Source of the DNA: Cedecea neteri
GTDB taxonomy: Bacteria; Pseudomonadota; Gammaproteobacteria; Enterobacterales; Enterobacteriaceae
Assembly: GCF_000758305.1 (NCBI RefSeq)
Contig: NZ_CP009458.1
Location: 2,728,001-2,792,000 of the forward strand
Length of the DNA stretch: 64,000 bases
Direction of reading: 5' to 3'
Shown here: positions 53,150 through 61,821 of the stretch, piece by piece
Position numbering within the stretch: the stretch's first letter is position 1
How the letters are laid out: every line of letters starts with the position of its first letter
Translations under genes and position numbers: made by a program
The notes under the pieces: model-generated
Told to the model about the DNA's origin: nothing
The model's input: only the letters and a program-made list of their open reading frames with translations
The model's database searches: none

Positions 53150-54094
53150 ATGAGCAAATTTGACGCTGTTTTTGTGGGCCTGACCATTCTGGACATTGCT
53201 GGCCGCCCTGTCGTGGAAATCCCCTCTGGCGGTGGCGTACAGTTTATTGAGCAAATCCGCCTCAACCCGGCGGGAACCGCAGCCGGAGCGTTGGTAAATG
53301 CCGCCAAACTGGGCATTCGCACGTCAACCGTGGCCTGCCTGGGCGAGGACGAAAAAGCTGAATTTATTCTGGGCAGCTATCGCCGGCTGGGAATTGATTG
53401 TTCACTGGTTCAGCGCACGTCGCAAAAAGAGACGTCGGCGACGATTTTGCCCATTCGTCCGAACGGCGAGCGGCCTGCGCTGCACTGCCGGGGCGCATCG
53501 GATGAGCTGTTCGTCGCTGAGGCCGATTTCGATAAGGTGCTCAACACGCGTTACCTTCACCACGGTGGCACCGGGCTACTTGCGAGTATGGATAGCGGCC
53601 AGAGCGCTCGTTTACTGGCTGCGGCGAAAGCGCGGGGTGTCATCACCAGCTTTGATTTAATCGCACCGGATAGCAATACGCTGGCGCTCTTACGCCCGCT
53701 GTTGCCTCATGTGGACTATTTTATGCCCGCACTCGAAGAAGCCGCGTTTATCTCCGGGCGACAGACAACCGCAGAGATTGCGGATTTCTTTCTCGCGCTG
53801 GGGGCGAGATGCTGCATTTTTAAAGACAGCGTGCGCGGCTCCTGGCTGTTCAGCCGCGAGAAAACCCGGCATTTCCCGGCTTATAGCGTGATTGCCAGCG
53901 ATACCACTGGCTGCGGAGACAGCTATTGCGGCGGGTTTATTGCCGCCCTGGCCAGGGGACTTTCGGAAGATGAAGCCTGCCGGGTCGCGTCTGCGACTGC
54001 CGCGCTGGTGGCGACCGGATTAGGCTCCGATGCGGGCGTGGTGAACTGGGAGCATTTGCAGGATTTTATGGCAACCACGCCTTTGCTGGCATAA
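53150..54094 (+). CDS. PfkB-family carbohydrate kinase
   Basis: 314-residue ribokinase-like sugar kinase. N-terminal GGGVQFIEQIRLNPAGTAAGA (PfkB signature 1 region) and the catalytic C-terminal motif SDTTGCGDSYCGGF, where the base Asp is in GCGD. Substrate not predictable. It lies 8 bases after permease 2 and is the last gene of the operon before the terminator at 54094. Confidence 0.9.
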   Translation: MSKFDAVFVGLTILDIAGRPVVEIPSGGGVQFIEQIRLNPAGTAAGALVNAAKLGIRTSTVACLGEDEKAEFILGSYRRLGIDCSLVQRTSQKETSATILPIRPNGERPALHCRGASDELFVAEADFDKVLNTRYLHHGGTGLLASMDSGQSARLLAAAKARGVITSFDLIAPDSNTLALLRPLLPHVDYFMPALEEAAFISGRQTTAEIADFFLALGARCCIFKDSVRGSWLFSREKTRHFPAYSVIASDTTGCGDSYCGGFIAALARGLSEDEACRVASATAALVATGLGSDAGVVNWEHLQDFMATTPLLA

Positions 54095-54119
54095 AAAACG
54101 GCCCTTCGGGGCCGTTTTT
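54094..54119. terminator. Bidirectional terminator between convergent sugar operons
   Basis: AAAAACGGCCC/GGGGCCGTTTTT hairpin with a TTC loop, between the PfkB kinase and dehydrogenase genes. Confidence 0.92.
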
Positions 54120-54124
54120 CTGTT

Positions 54125-55153
54125 TTAGCGCCAGGCGTACAGCAGCGGCTCACCAGCCACAAAGCGCTGGAGATCGGCGGCAATCATCGCGGTGTGTTTC
54201 TGGATACTTTCTCGGGTTGCCCCGGCGATGTGGGGCGTAATGATGACGTTTTCCAGCTCGCTGATAAACGGATGCTCACGCCACAGCGGCTCCTGGTGGT
54301 AGACATCCAGCGCCGCGCCGCCGAGTGGCCCGTGACGCAAGGCTTCGATGAGATCGGCTTCCACCACCACGGAGGCGCGGGACGTATTGATAAGTTTCGC
54401 GCCCGGCTTCATGCTTTGCAGTAGGGACGCGTTGACCAGGCCGTCGCTGTGCGGCCCGCTGCTTAAATGCAGGCTGACAATGTCTGACTCGCGGAACAAC
54501 GCCTCGAGTGTGGTTTTATGCAGCCCCGGCTCGTCAATATCTTCGGCGGCGACAAACGGATCCACCACCAAAATATTCATCCCAAAAGCGCGGGCAATGC
54601 GAGCCACGCGGCGGCCAATATTGCCGTAGCCAATCAGCCCCAGCGTTTTATTACGCAGCTCGCCGCCCTTGAACACTTCATAAGGACTTTCCGGGCTGAC
54701 GTCCCAGACCACATCTTTGCGCAGGCCAGACTGGGTTTGCTGCTCGCTTTGGCTTTCGCGGGTAAATGCGCCGCGCTTTAGGGCAGCATGGGATTGTGGA
54801 ATATGGCGCATCAGGCCGAGCATCAGGCCCAGCGTGAGTTCGGCAGCGGCATCGGCGTTGCGTCCTGGCGTGTAAAGCACGGTGATATTACGTGCCCGAG
54901 CCGCCAGAACATCAATATTTACCGGGTTGGCGCGAGTGCAGGCAATCACTTTCAGCTTAGGACAGCTGTGGATCACTTCGGCGGTGATATCGTCATAGCT
55001 GGTGACAATCACCTCGGCATCGTGGGCGAGGTCGATAATCTGTGAGGCCTGAAGTTTAGGTTTACCGATGGCCCAGCCTTCGATAATCAGTTCGCCCAAT
55101 TGACTAAACGGTTCAAGGCTGCCCGCATACTCGGCGGTAAAGACGATTTTCAT
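54125..55153 (-). CDS. D-2-hydroxyacid dehydrogenase (SerA/phosphoglycerate dehydrogenase-like)
   Basis: 342 residues. NAD-binding GLIGYGNIGRRVARIARAFG, catalytic Arg region INTSRASVVVEADL, Glu, and catalytic His in TPHIAGATRES. The family oxidises or reduces D-2-hydroxyacids. It overlaps the FGGY kinase stop by 4 bases, so both likely act on the same pathway, for example on a sugar-derived hydroxyacid. The exact substrate is unknown. Confidence 0.88.
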   Translation of the reverse strand: MKIVFTAEYAGSLEPFSQLGELIIEGWAIGKPKLQASQIIDLAHDAEVIVTSYDDITAEVIHSCPKLKVIACTRANPVNIDVLAARARNITVLYTPGRNADAAAELTLGLMLGLMRHIPQSHAALKRGAFTRESQSEQQTQSGLRKDVVWDVSPESPYEVFKGGELRNKTLGLIGYGNIGRRVARIARAFGMNILVVDPFVAAEDIDEPGLHKTTLEALFRESDIVSLHLSSGPHSDGLVNASLLQSMKPGAKLINTSRASVVVEADLIEALRHGPLGGAALDVYHQEPLWREHPFISELENVIITPHIAGATRESIQKHTAMIAADLQRFVAGEPLLYAWR

Positions 55154-56646
55154 TGTGCATTATCCTGAGAAAGACGTTGTAAAGCCTGGTGTCTCGCCTG
55201 CCACACCGGCTGGAGCTGTTCGCGCAGCAGGCGGAACACCGGGAACAGCGCCCGATAGGCAGCATGAGCCTGAGGCTGGGGCTGATAGCGGGTTTGTTCG
55301 ATAGCCGGATAGTGTTCCAGCGCGCCTACGCTTCGGGCTGCCAGCAGCGCCGCGCCCCGGGCGCTGAGCTCATTAAAGTGGCTGGAAATAACGGTGCGCC
55401 CGGTACAGTCGGCGATAATTTGCAGCCACGTAGCGGAAGCCGCGCCGCCGCCAGTGAGGTAAAGATCGCCCTCGTTGGCATAGCCCGTGAGTGAATCCAC
55501 AATCGCGTAGGCCAGTCCTTCAAAAACGGCGCGCTGAAGCGCCGCGCGGGACGTGTGCTGGTCGACGCCAAAGAACCCTGCGCGGGCAGTAGGACTGTAA
55601 AACGGTGCGCGCTCGCCGTTCAGATAAGGCTGCCAGAAAACGCCCCCGCTGCCCGGCGGAATAGCAGCAATCTCTTTTTCCAGCGCCACCAGGTCCGGCG
55701 TCAGCGAAATGTGCTGCTGTAGCCAGTCGATATTGGGCGTCCCGGCCTGCATCGGGAACAGGTTAATAAAGCTGCCCTGTTCGGTATGGGTGACAAAGCG
55801 GGTGCCGCTGCTGACGGTTTCGCGCCCGTGGCAAACCACGCCGGTGCAGCAGGTGGTACCGAGAATGGTATAAATATCGCCGTCATGAATGGCCCCACAG
55901 CCCAGCGCTGCGCTGCACACATCGAGTGCGCCTGCAGCAACCGGTGTTGCGGGCGGCAGGCCGCAAAGCAGCGCGGCGACTTCACTCAAGCTGCCGGCCT
56001 GGGCGTCAGGGCGAAGCAGGGGCGGAAAACGTGTTTTCAGGTCGTCGATGCCCAGCGCCTGAAGCGCGAAATCGGAAATCTTACCGCTCGACTGGTTCAG
56101 CAGTGAAGCGCTGGTATCAGTCAGCTCAAGGGCGGCGACTTGCGTCAGCCGGAAGCGAATCCAGTCTTTGGCGAAGAAAATATAGTCGGCGGCGGCCAGG
56201 CGTTCGGGCTGATTTCGCTTGAGCCAGCAGAGCTGCAGGCTGGTGTTACACGGCTGGAGCTGAGAGCCAGTTTCATCGAACAGCGCTTTGTCGAGTCCCG
56301 GCGATTGCAATAATTCGTCCATCAGCGCCCGGCTGCGGGTGTCGCTCCAGAGTATGCCCGGGCCCACGGGATCGCCGTTTTTGTCGCTCAGCCAGACACC
56401 TTCCCCCTGGCCCGCCAGGCCGATGGCCTTGAGTTTGCCTTGCTGCAATGCCGGGCTGTCGGCTACTTGCCGTAGCGTACGCACGACGGACAGCCAAAGC
56501 TGCTCCATATCCTGTTCGGCAAAGCCCTGTGGGGAAAGTGTGGGAGAGGTGTTTTCCGCCGCGCTGGCGACCGCATGAAAATTGCAGTCAAACAGCACGG
56601 CTTTGACCCGCGATGTGCCGATATCAATACCCAGGAAATACTCCAT
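55150..56646 (-). CDS. FGGY-family carbohydrate kinase
   Basis: 498 residues of the xylulokinase/gluconokinase superfamily. N-terminal phosphate motif LGIDIGTSRVKAVLFD, LAGQGEGVWLSD, adenosine motif LTGGGAASATWLQIIAD. Family members phosphorylate pentoses, polyols, erythritol or AI-2 (LsrK), and the specific one cannot be told here. The second gene of the leftward operon, 43 bases after the aldolase-like gene. Confidence 0.88.
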   Translation of the reverse strand: MEYFLGIDIGTSRVKAVLFDCNFHAVASAAENTSPTLSPQGFAEQDMEQLWLSVVRTLRQVADSPALQQGKLKAIGLAGQGEGVWLSDKNGDPVGPGILWSDTRSRALMDELLQSPGLDKALFDETGSQLQPCNTSLQLCWLKRNQPERLAAADYIFFAKDWIRFRLTQVAALELTDTSASLLNQSSGKISDFALQALGIDDLKTRFPPLLRPDAQAGSLSEVAALLCGLPPATPVAAGALDVCSAALGCGAIHDGDIYTILGTTCCTGVVCHGRETVSSGTRFVTHTEQGSFINLFPMQAGTPNIDWLQQHISLTPDLVALEKEIAAIPPGSGGVFWQPYLNGERAPFYSPTARAGFFGVDQHTSRAALQRAVFEGLAYAIVDSLTGYANEGDLYLTGGGAASATWLQIIADCTGRTVISSHFNELSARGAALLAARSVGALEHYPAIEQTRYQPQPQAHAAYRALFPVFRLLREQLQPVWQARHQALQRLSQDNAQ

Positions 56647-56689
56647 ACCTCAAGCCTCACGCTAGCGAACAGACACAGGAAGATAACGG

Positions 56690-57301
56690 TTAATCGCGCT
56701 CGTAAAGGCGGCGCTGCATTTCGCATTCGAACAGGAATTCAAGCCCTTCAAGCTGGCGGCGCGCTTCGGCAACGTCTTTGCCCCAGCAGGTCAGGCCGTG
56801 GCCACGCAGCAGGAAACCGTATTTCAGGGGAGCCTGTTCGGCATAATGCGCAATACGTTGTGCCAGCGCGTCGATATCCTGATCGTTATCGAAGATGGCA
56901 ATGGGCACCGTGTCCAGGTGCGTCTGCTGTCCGGTCAGGGTTTTTTGCATTTCATAGCCGCTGATGTTCAGCGCAGGGCCTTTCTCAATTCTCGACAGCA
57001 CGGTGGCGTTCACGGTGTGAACGTGAAGCACGACATTGGCCTCAGGAAACAGACGATAAACCAGCGTGTGCAGCCCGGTTTCGGCGGAGGGTTTACGCCC
57101 CGATGGCGCCTGATTAGTGGCAATATCTACCTGCAGGAAATCCTCGCTGGTCAGGCTGCCTTTGTCGCGCCCGGATTCACTCAGCCAGCACCACTCGGCA
57201 TCCTGACGAATGGACATATTGCCGCCGGTCGCCGGAGCCCAGCCCTTAGCGCCAATCCAATGACAGGTGGTGACCAACTGCGCGAGCCTTTCTTGCCACA
57301 T
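56690..57301 (-). CDS. Class II aldolase-fold protein, MtnB-like (methylthioribulose-1-P dehydratase)
   Basis: 203 residues. Zinc ligands are visible as HVHTVNAT (HxH) and the later LRGHGLTCWG, with the acidic residue in SAETGLHTL. The start MWQERLAQLVTTCHWIGAKG and TGGNMSIRQD look like enterobacterial MtnB of the methionine-salvage pathway rather than fuculose aldolase. However, mtnC, mtnD, mtnK and mtnA are absent here; instead it heads an operon with an FGGY kinase and a dehydrogenase. It may be true MtnB relocated, or an MtnB relative recruited to sugar catabolism. Confidence 0.75.
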   Translation of the reverse strand: MWQERLAQLVTTCHWIGAKGWAPATGGNMSIRQDAEWCWLSESGRDKGSLTSEDFLQVDIATNQAPSGRKPSAETGLHTLVYRLFPEANVVLHVHTVNATVLSRIEKGPALNISGYEMQKTLTGQQTHLDTVPIAIFDNDQDIDALAQRIAHYAEQAPLKYGFLLRGHGLTCWGKDVAEARRQLEGLEFLFECEMQRRLYERD

Positions 57302-57501
57302 ACGGTATTCCTCAATGCTTTTTAGTTTAACAGTCTAGCCGTCTAAATGGCTGTTTACATGATGCTATCATTGTGTGAACACTCGGGCAACACTTGCCCG
57401 GTTATAAGATATATCGAGCCAGTCAGCGGTTTTTCACCGAGTTTTCTCCTGTGACCGGACGGTTTCGCTTTACGGTCAAACGTCGCTTTGCATAAATTTG
57501 T

Positions 57502-57525
57502 TTTGTTATGTTATAACGTAACAAA
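57502..57525. promoter_or_regulatory. Candidate Zur box upstream of folE2
   Basis: TTTGTTATG-TTATAA-CGTAACAAA: 11 of 12 base pairs are symmetric. It is AT-rich with GTTAT/ATAAC character like enterobacterial Zur sites (TGTTATAATATAACA type). A -35-like TTGCAT (57488) and -10-like TATAAC (57512) place it over the core promoter, 14 bases before the folE2 ATG. The downstream genes are classic Zur targets. Confidence 0.78.
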
Positions 57526-57539
57526 TTCAAAATAAGACG

Positions 57540-58478
57540 ATGTGCGATATGACAGCCACTCCAATGTTATGCCCCAAAATGCTGCCTGATATTCAGTCAC
57601 TCAGAAGCCACGAATTCGACACGGCTCTGTCCTGGGTTGGTATGGAACAAATCGATCTTCCGGTGGAAGTGGCGGGTCGCCCGCTGACGGCGAAAGTCAA
57701 CGCCGGGATCAATCTTCTCAGTTCCCCGGAAGCGGAAAAGGGCATTCACATGTCCCGAATCTATCTGCTGCTGGATGAGCTAACTCAGGGCGAGATTACG
57801 CCTGGGGTATTGCGCCATTTGCTGGGTGAATTTTTGGTCTCGCACCAGCGCAGCAGCGACCGCGCGAGCGTAGAAATTGCCGGCGAACTGCTGCTGTCGC
57901 GCAAATCTTTAACCTCAAATCACTTTGGCTGGAAAGCTTATCCCATCCGCATCCTGGCGGAGCGTGGGGAAGATTTTGCCGTCACGATCCGGGTCGGGAT
58001 CCCGTATTCATCTACCTGTCCGGCCTCGGCGGCGCTGAGTCGCAATCTCGCTCAGCAGCAGTTTCAGCGGGACTTTGGCTCGCGAAAGGATGGCGTGTCT
58101 GTCGATGAAATGCTGGCCTGGCTGGGCGAGAAAGGCATGCCAGGTACGCCCCACAGCCAAAGAAGCTGGGCGTGGGTAAGCTGCCAATTGAAGCCGGATG
58201 TCGCCACGTTGCCGTTTCTGGCGCTTATCGACCGCTGCGAGGCCGCGCTCGGGACGGCGGTACAAACGGTGGTTAAGCGCAGTGACGAGCAGGCTTTCGC
58301 CCAGGCCAACGGCCAAAATTTAATGTTTTGCGAAGACGCCGCTCGCCGCCTGAACAAGGCGATGCTGGACGCCTCTTTTAGCGCCGCTTTTACCCTCCGC
58401 GTTGAGCATCAGGAAAGCCTCCATGCCCACAACGCGGTGGCCCGTATTCACTGGACAGGAAATCATCATGCTGCGTAA
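57540..58478 (+). CDS. folE2: GTP cyclohydrolase IB (FolE2)
   Basis: First step of folate synthesis, converting GTP to dihydroneopterin triphosphate. Unlike zinc-dependent FolE, the type IB enzyme works with other metals and is made in zinc shortage. 312 residues with LPDIQSL at the start, the conserved Cys in PYSSTCPASAALSRN, and the HSQRSWAWV motif carrying the metal-site His. An in-frame ATG three codons later (57549) is possible. First gene of the operon under the Zur-like box; overlaps the next gene by 11 bases. Confidence 0.93.
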   Translation: MCDMTATPMLCPKMLPDIQSLRSHEFDTALSWVGMEQIDLPVEVAGRPLTAKVNAGINLLSSPEAEKGIHMSRIYLLLDELTQGEITPGVLRHLLGEFLVSHQRSSDRASVEIAGELLLSRKSLTSNHFGWKAYPIRILAERGEDFAVTIRVGIPYSSTCPASAALSRNLAQQQFQRDFGSRKDGVSVDEMLAWLGEKGMPGTPHSQRSWAWVSCQLKPDVATLPFLALIDRCEAALGTAVQTVVKRSDEQAFAQANGQNLMFCEDAARRLNKAMLDASFSAAFTLRVEHQESLHAHNAVARIHWTGNHHAA

Positions 58479-59028
58479 AAACCCTTCAGGCCATCTGCCG
58501 CAGGTCTCTCCCAAAGCGTACATCGACCCCACGGCGGTTATTTGTGGCCGGGTCATTATTCATGACTATGTTTATGTCGGGCCTTACGCGGTGATCCGCG
58601 CCGACGAGCTTAACGCCGAAGGTGACATGGATCCTATCGTGATCCATTCCCATTCGAATATTCAGGACGGCGTGGTTATTCACTCGAAAAGTGGAGCACC
58701 GGTGACCATTGGCAGCGGCACGTCGATTGCCCACCGAGCGATCGTGCACGGGCCTTGTCGGGTCGACGAGCGGGTGTTTATCGGCTTTAACAGCGTGCTG
58801 TTTAACTGCCACGTACAAACCGGCTGCGTCATTCGCTACAACGCGGTGGTGGATGGGGTGACATTGCCGCCGCAAACCTATATTCCGTCCACCGAGCGCG
58901 TAGGACCCGACTCTGATTTAACCCAATATTCTCGGGTTGACCCGGCCTCGGTACAGTTTTCTGAAGAGGTGGCCAATACCAACGTCAAGCTGGTGGAAGG
59001 TTACCAGCTGCTGCGCAACGAGTTCTGA
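58468..59028 (+). CDS. Gamma-carbonic-anhydrase-like protein (Zur-set paralogue)
   Basis: 186-residue left-handed beta-helix protein of the gamma-CA/YrdA family. Candidate metal His residues are in VVIHSK and in SIAHRAIVHG, the latter two five residues apart as in archaeal Cam. The proximal hexapeptide turns are visible from ICGRVIIHDY on. ATG at 58468 inside the folE2 end, after ACAGGA. In Pseudomonas a related gene sits between folE2 and pyrQ in the Zur regulon. Activity as a carbonic anhydrase, perhaps with iron or cobalt, is inference. Confidence 0.85.
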   Translation: MLRKNPSGHLPQVSPKAYIDPTAVICGRVIIHDYVYVGPYAVIRADELNAEGDMDPIVIHSHSNIQDGVVIHSKSGAPVTIGSGTSIAHRAIVHGPCRVDERVFIGFNSVLFNCHVQTGCVIRYNAVVDGVTLPPQTYIPSTERVGPDSDLTQYSRVDPASVQFSEEVANTNVKLVEGYQLLRNEF

Positions 59029-59030
59029 GC

Positions 59031-59822
59031 ATGTTTTTGTCATCCGCAGAGCCAGAGTTAAGCGTTTCCCTGCGGGCTATTGCCCGTCCGCAGGGCACAG
59101 CCTGGCCGGTGGCGATTCATTTTCAGCTGCGAAAAGGGGAGCGGCTCAGCGTAATTGGGCCAAACGGCAGCGGCAAAACGTCGCTGCTGCGGGCGCTGGG
59201 CCAGGAGTTAAAGGCCGAAGGGGAGATAACGCTTGCAGGGCGTGCCTTAAGTAAGCTCCCCCCTCTGATGCGGGCAAAGCTCGTGGCGGTCATGTCACAA
59301 AACGATCTCCCCGATTTGCGTTTGTCCATTGAAGATTATGTCGCCTTAGGCAGGCTCCCGTTTGCCCGGGATATGCCCGAGCCAGAACACCGCTGCATTG
59401 TTTGTGGGGCGATGAAAGAGGTTGGTGTGCTCGGGATGCGGCATAAATCGCTGGCCTGCCTGTCCGGCGGGGAAAGACAGCGGGCGATTCTGGCGCGAAC
59501 GCTGGCGCAAACGTCCCGGCTGCTATTGCTGGACGAACCGACTAATCACCTGGACCTGGCGGCGCGAGAAGAACTGCTGGCGCTGGTCAAAGCTCGCGGC
59601 ACAACGGTTATTGCCGTCCTGCACGATCTCAACTTAATTGAAGGGTTTGCCGACAAGGTCCTTATTTTGTCGGCGGGGCAACAGCAGGCTTTTAACGTGC
59701 CCGATGCGGCGCTGAATACCGAAACCCTTCGTCCTATCTTCGGCCTCGACAGCTTTACCGTTGACCATCCTGGCCAACAAGGCAGACGAGTCCGTTTTTT
59801 TGAACCTTCACGCCCACGATAA
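59031..59822 (+). CDS. FecE/BtuD-type ABC ATPase
   Basis: 263-residue ATPase of the metal-chelate/cobalamin importer class: Walker A GPNGSGKTSLLRAL, VMSQNDLPDLRLSIEDYVALG (Q-loop and family block), signature LSGGERQRAILARTL, Walker B LLLLDEPTNHLD, switch VLHDLN. It starts 2 bases after the gamma-CA stop, so it belongs to the same operon. Together with the next two genes it forms a full FecBCD/BtuFCD-type importer. Confidence 0.9.
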   Translation: MFLSSAEPELSVSLRAIARPQGTAWPVAIHFQLRKGERLSVIGPNGSGKTSLLRALGQELKAEGEITLAGRALSKLPPLMRAKLVAVMSQNDLPDLRLSIEDYVALGRLPFARDMPEPEHRCIVCGAMKEVGVLGMRHKSLACLSGGERQRAILARTLAQTSRLLLLDEPTNHLDLAAREELLALVKARGTTVIAVLHDLNLIEGFADKVLILSAGQQQAFNVPDAALNTETLRPIFGLDSFTVDHPGQQGRRVRFFEPSRPR

Positions 59823-59838
59823 ATTTTCAGGGATCGCT

Positions 59839-60792
59839 ATGATGTTAAAAATCGCTACCGGCTTCTGGCTTGCCTTTGTTTCTTCAGCCGCTTTTGCTTC
59901 CGGCTTCCCGGTGACCATCACTAGCTGCGGTAAACCCATTGTCTTTACCGAAGCGCCAAAGCGGGCGGTAATCAACGACCTGAACATGTCGGAGATGGCT
60001 TTCGCCCTGGATTTGCAACCGCAGATTGTGGGTCTGACGGGTATCTCCGGCTGGTACAAAATGACGCCTGAATTTAAGCGGCAAATGGGGACGATCCCCG
60101 AGCTTGCACCCAAATACCCTTCGCTTGAAACGCTGCTGGCCGCCGAGCCTGATTTCTTTTTCGCGGGCTGGAATTACGGCATGAAAGTCGGGGGCGACGT
60201 CACGCCCCAAAGCCTTGCCAGATATGGTATTAAAACCTTTGTGCTCAGCGAAAGCTGTACGATTTCCGGCGAAAGCAAAACCAAAGCGACCCTGGATCTG
60301 CTCTATAACGATGAGCTTACGCTTGGCAAAATATTTGGTAAGGCAGAGGCTGCTCAGAAGCTGGTTGATGGCTGGAAAGCGCGGCTGGCGGCCCTCCCCA
60401 AAGCACAGCCGGGCGCAAGGCCACTGAAAGTCTTTGTGTTTGACTCAGGGGAAGACAAGCCGTTCACCAGCGGAAAATACGCCATGCCGCAGGCCATTAT
60501 CGAGGCCGCAGGTGGCAAAAACGCCATGGAAGGGCTGGACACCAGCTGGGGCACAACCTCCTGGGAAAATGTGGCGGCGACAGAGCCGGATGTCATCATC
60601 CTGCTGGATTACCAGACTGGCGGCGGCGCAGATTCGTTGCGGCAGTTTCTTGAACGCCACCCGCTGATGAAGCTCACCCCGGCGGTGAAACAACACCGCT
60701 ATCTTAAGCTGCAGTACGCCGAGTTGACGCCTGGCCCGGCAAATATCGCCGCGGTTGAGAAGCTCGCTCACGCTCTGTTCGCGGCACAGTGA
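59839..60792 (+). CDS. BtuF/FepB-type metal-chelate binding protein
   Basis: Periplasmic binding protein of class III (helical backbone), 317 residues. Signal peptide with SSAAFA-SGFPVTIT cleavage. Family blocks: APKRAVINDLNMSEMAFALD, KYPSLETLLAAEPDFFFAGW and AATEPDVIILLDY. The start MMLKIATGF (59839) follows CAGGGA; an upstream TTG at 59761 overlaps the ATPase and is rejected. The ligand might be free zinc, a zincophore or another chelate. The sequence has no His-rich loop of the ZnuA kind, which argues for a chelated ligand. Confidence 0.87.
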   Translation: MMLKIATGFWLAFVSSAAFASGFPVTITSCGKPIVFTEAPKRAVINDLNMSEMAFALDLQPQIVGLTGISGWYKMTPEFKRQMGTIPELAPKYPSLETLLAAEPDFFFAGWNYGMKVGGDVTPQSLARYGIKTFVLSESCTISGESKTKATLDLLYNDELTLGKIFGKAEAAQKLVDGWKARLAALPKAQPGARPLKVFVFDSGEDKPFTSGKYAMPQAIIEAAGGKNAMEGLDTSWGTTSWENVAATEPDVIILLDYQTGGGADSLRQFLERHPLMKLTPAVKQHRYLKLQYAELTPGPANIAAVEKLAHALFAAQ

Positions 60793-61790
60793 TGTTTTTA
60801 GCTTCTCGTTATTGCCGGGCCGCATGTCTGGCTGGGTTTCTCGTCATGCTGTTTACGGCGCTTAGCTTAACGGAAGGATCGGTCCGGCTGAGTCTGAATC
60901 AAGTGATAAACGCGCTTCAACCCACTGGCACGGACATTTCGCCGATGATCCGTGGGATTGTGCTGGACATCCGGCTGCCAAGAACGCTGCTCGCCCTGAT
61001 GACCGGTGCGGGGGTGGCGGTGGTGGGTGCGCTGCTGCAAACGGCTACGCGCAACGAGCTGGCGGACCCTTTTTTGTTCGGGCTTTCTTCGGGCGCATCT
61101 GCTGGCGCCGTGCTGGTTTTTACCCGCTTTGGAGACTTCTTCGGCGTCTGGACGCTACCGGCGGCGGCTTTTGCCGGCGGGCTGCTTTCTTCCGTCGCGG
61201 TGCTGTCGTTATTCCAGCTCAAACGCGAGCGGGGCGCCGAAATGCTGATTATTTGCGGGCTGGCGATCTCTTTCTTGTTCGGGGCGTTAACCAGCTACCT
61301 GATATTCGCCGGTGACCAGCGCACGGCCAGCTCGGTTTTATTCTGGTCGCTCGGCGGCCTGGGGCTGGCGCGGTGGGATAACCTGGGATTTGCGTTGGGC
61401 GGTTTGCTGCTGTTGGCCACATTTTGCCTGCTGAGATGGCGATCGCTGGATGGATTACTTGCAGGGGATCGCACCGCATTTTCGCTGGGCATTAACGTCA
61501 ACCGCCTGCGCACCGAAATTTTTCTGTGCTGCGCTTTTTCGACCGCCATTTTTGTATCGCTGACCGGCGTGATTGGCTTTGTCGGGCTGATGGTGCCGCA
61601 TCTTTGCCGCCATTTTTCCGCCATTAAGCACGCCAGGCTGCTGCCTTTGTGTGCCCTGGCCGGGGCCTGTTTGTTGTGCGGCGGTGATCTGGCCAGCCGG
61701 GTGCTGGTTGCGCCGCAGGAATTGCCCATCGGCATTATTACCGCCGGAATTGGCGGGCTGTTTATTGTTGTGATGGTTGCCCGACGCTAG
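60792..61790 (+). CDS. FecCD/BtuC-type permease
   Basis: 332-residue inner-membrane permease with about ten hydrophobic segments and FecCD blocks: LDIRLPRTLLALMTGAGVAV, RNELADPFLFGLSSGASAGA and VGLMVPHLCRHF. One permease gene, so a homodimer is likely. The ATG at 60792 overlaps the binding-protein stop by one base (TGATG); a GTG at 60789 is also in frame. Confidence 0.9.
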   Translation: MFLASRYCRAACLAGFLVMLFTALSLTEGSVRLSLNQVINALQPTGTDISPMIRGIVLDIRLPRTLLALMTGAGVAVVGALLQTATRNELADPFLFGLSSGASAGAVLVFTRFGDFFGVWTLPAAAFAGGLLSSVAVLSLFQLKRERGAEMLIICGLAISFLFGALTSYLIFAGDQRTASSVLFWSLGGLGLARWDNLGFALGGLLLLATFCLLRWRSLDGLLAGDRTAFSLGINVNRLRTEIFLCCAFSTAIFVSLTGVIGFVGLMVPHLCRHFSAIKHARLLPLCALAGACLLCGGDLASRVLVAPQELPIGIITAGIGGLFIVVMVARR

Positions 61791-61821
61791 CGCAGCCTTT
61801 TTACGCCGGAGAAAACGACTA

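Noticed and set aside
56690..57301. L-fuculose-phosphate aldolase as the product of the class II aldolase gene
   Set aside because: The N-terminal and TGGNMSIRQD blocks and the overall length fit MtnB better; kept as an alternative because of the sugar context.
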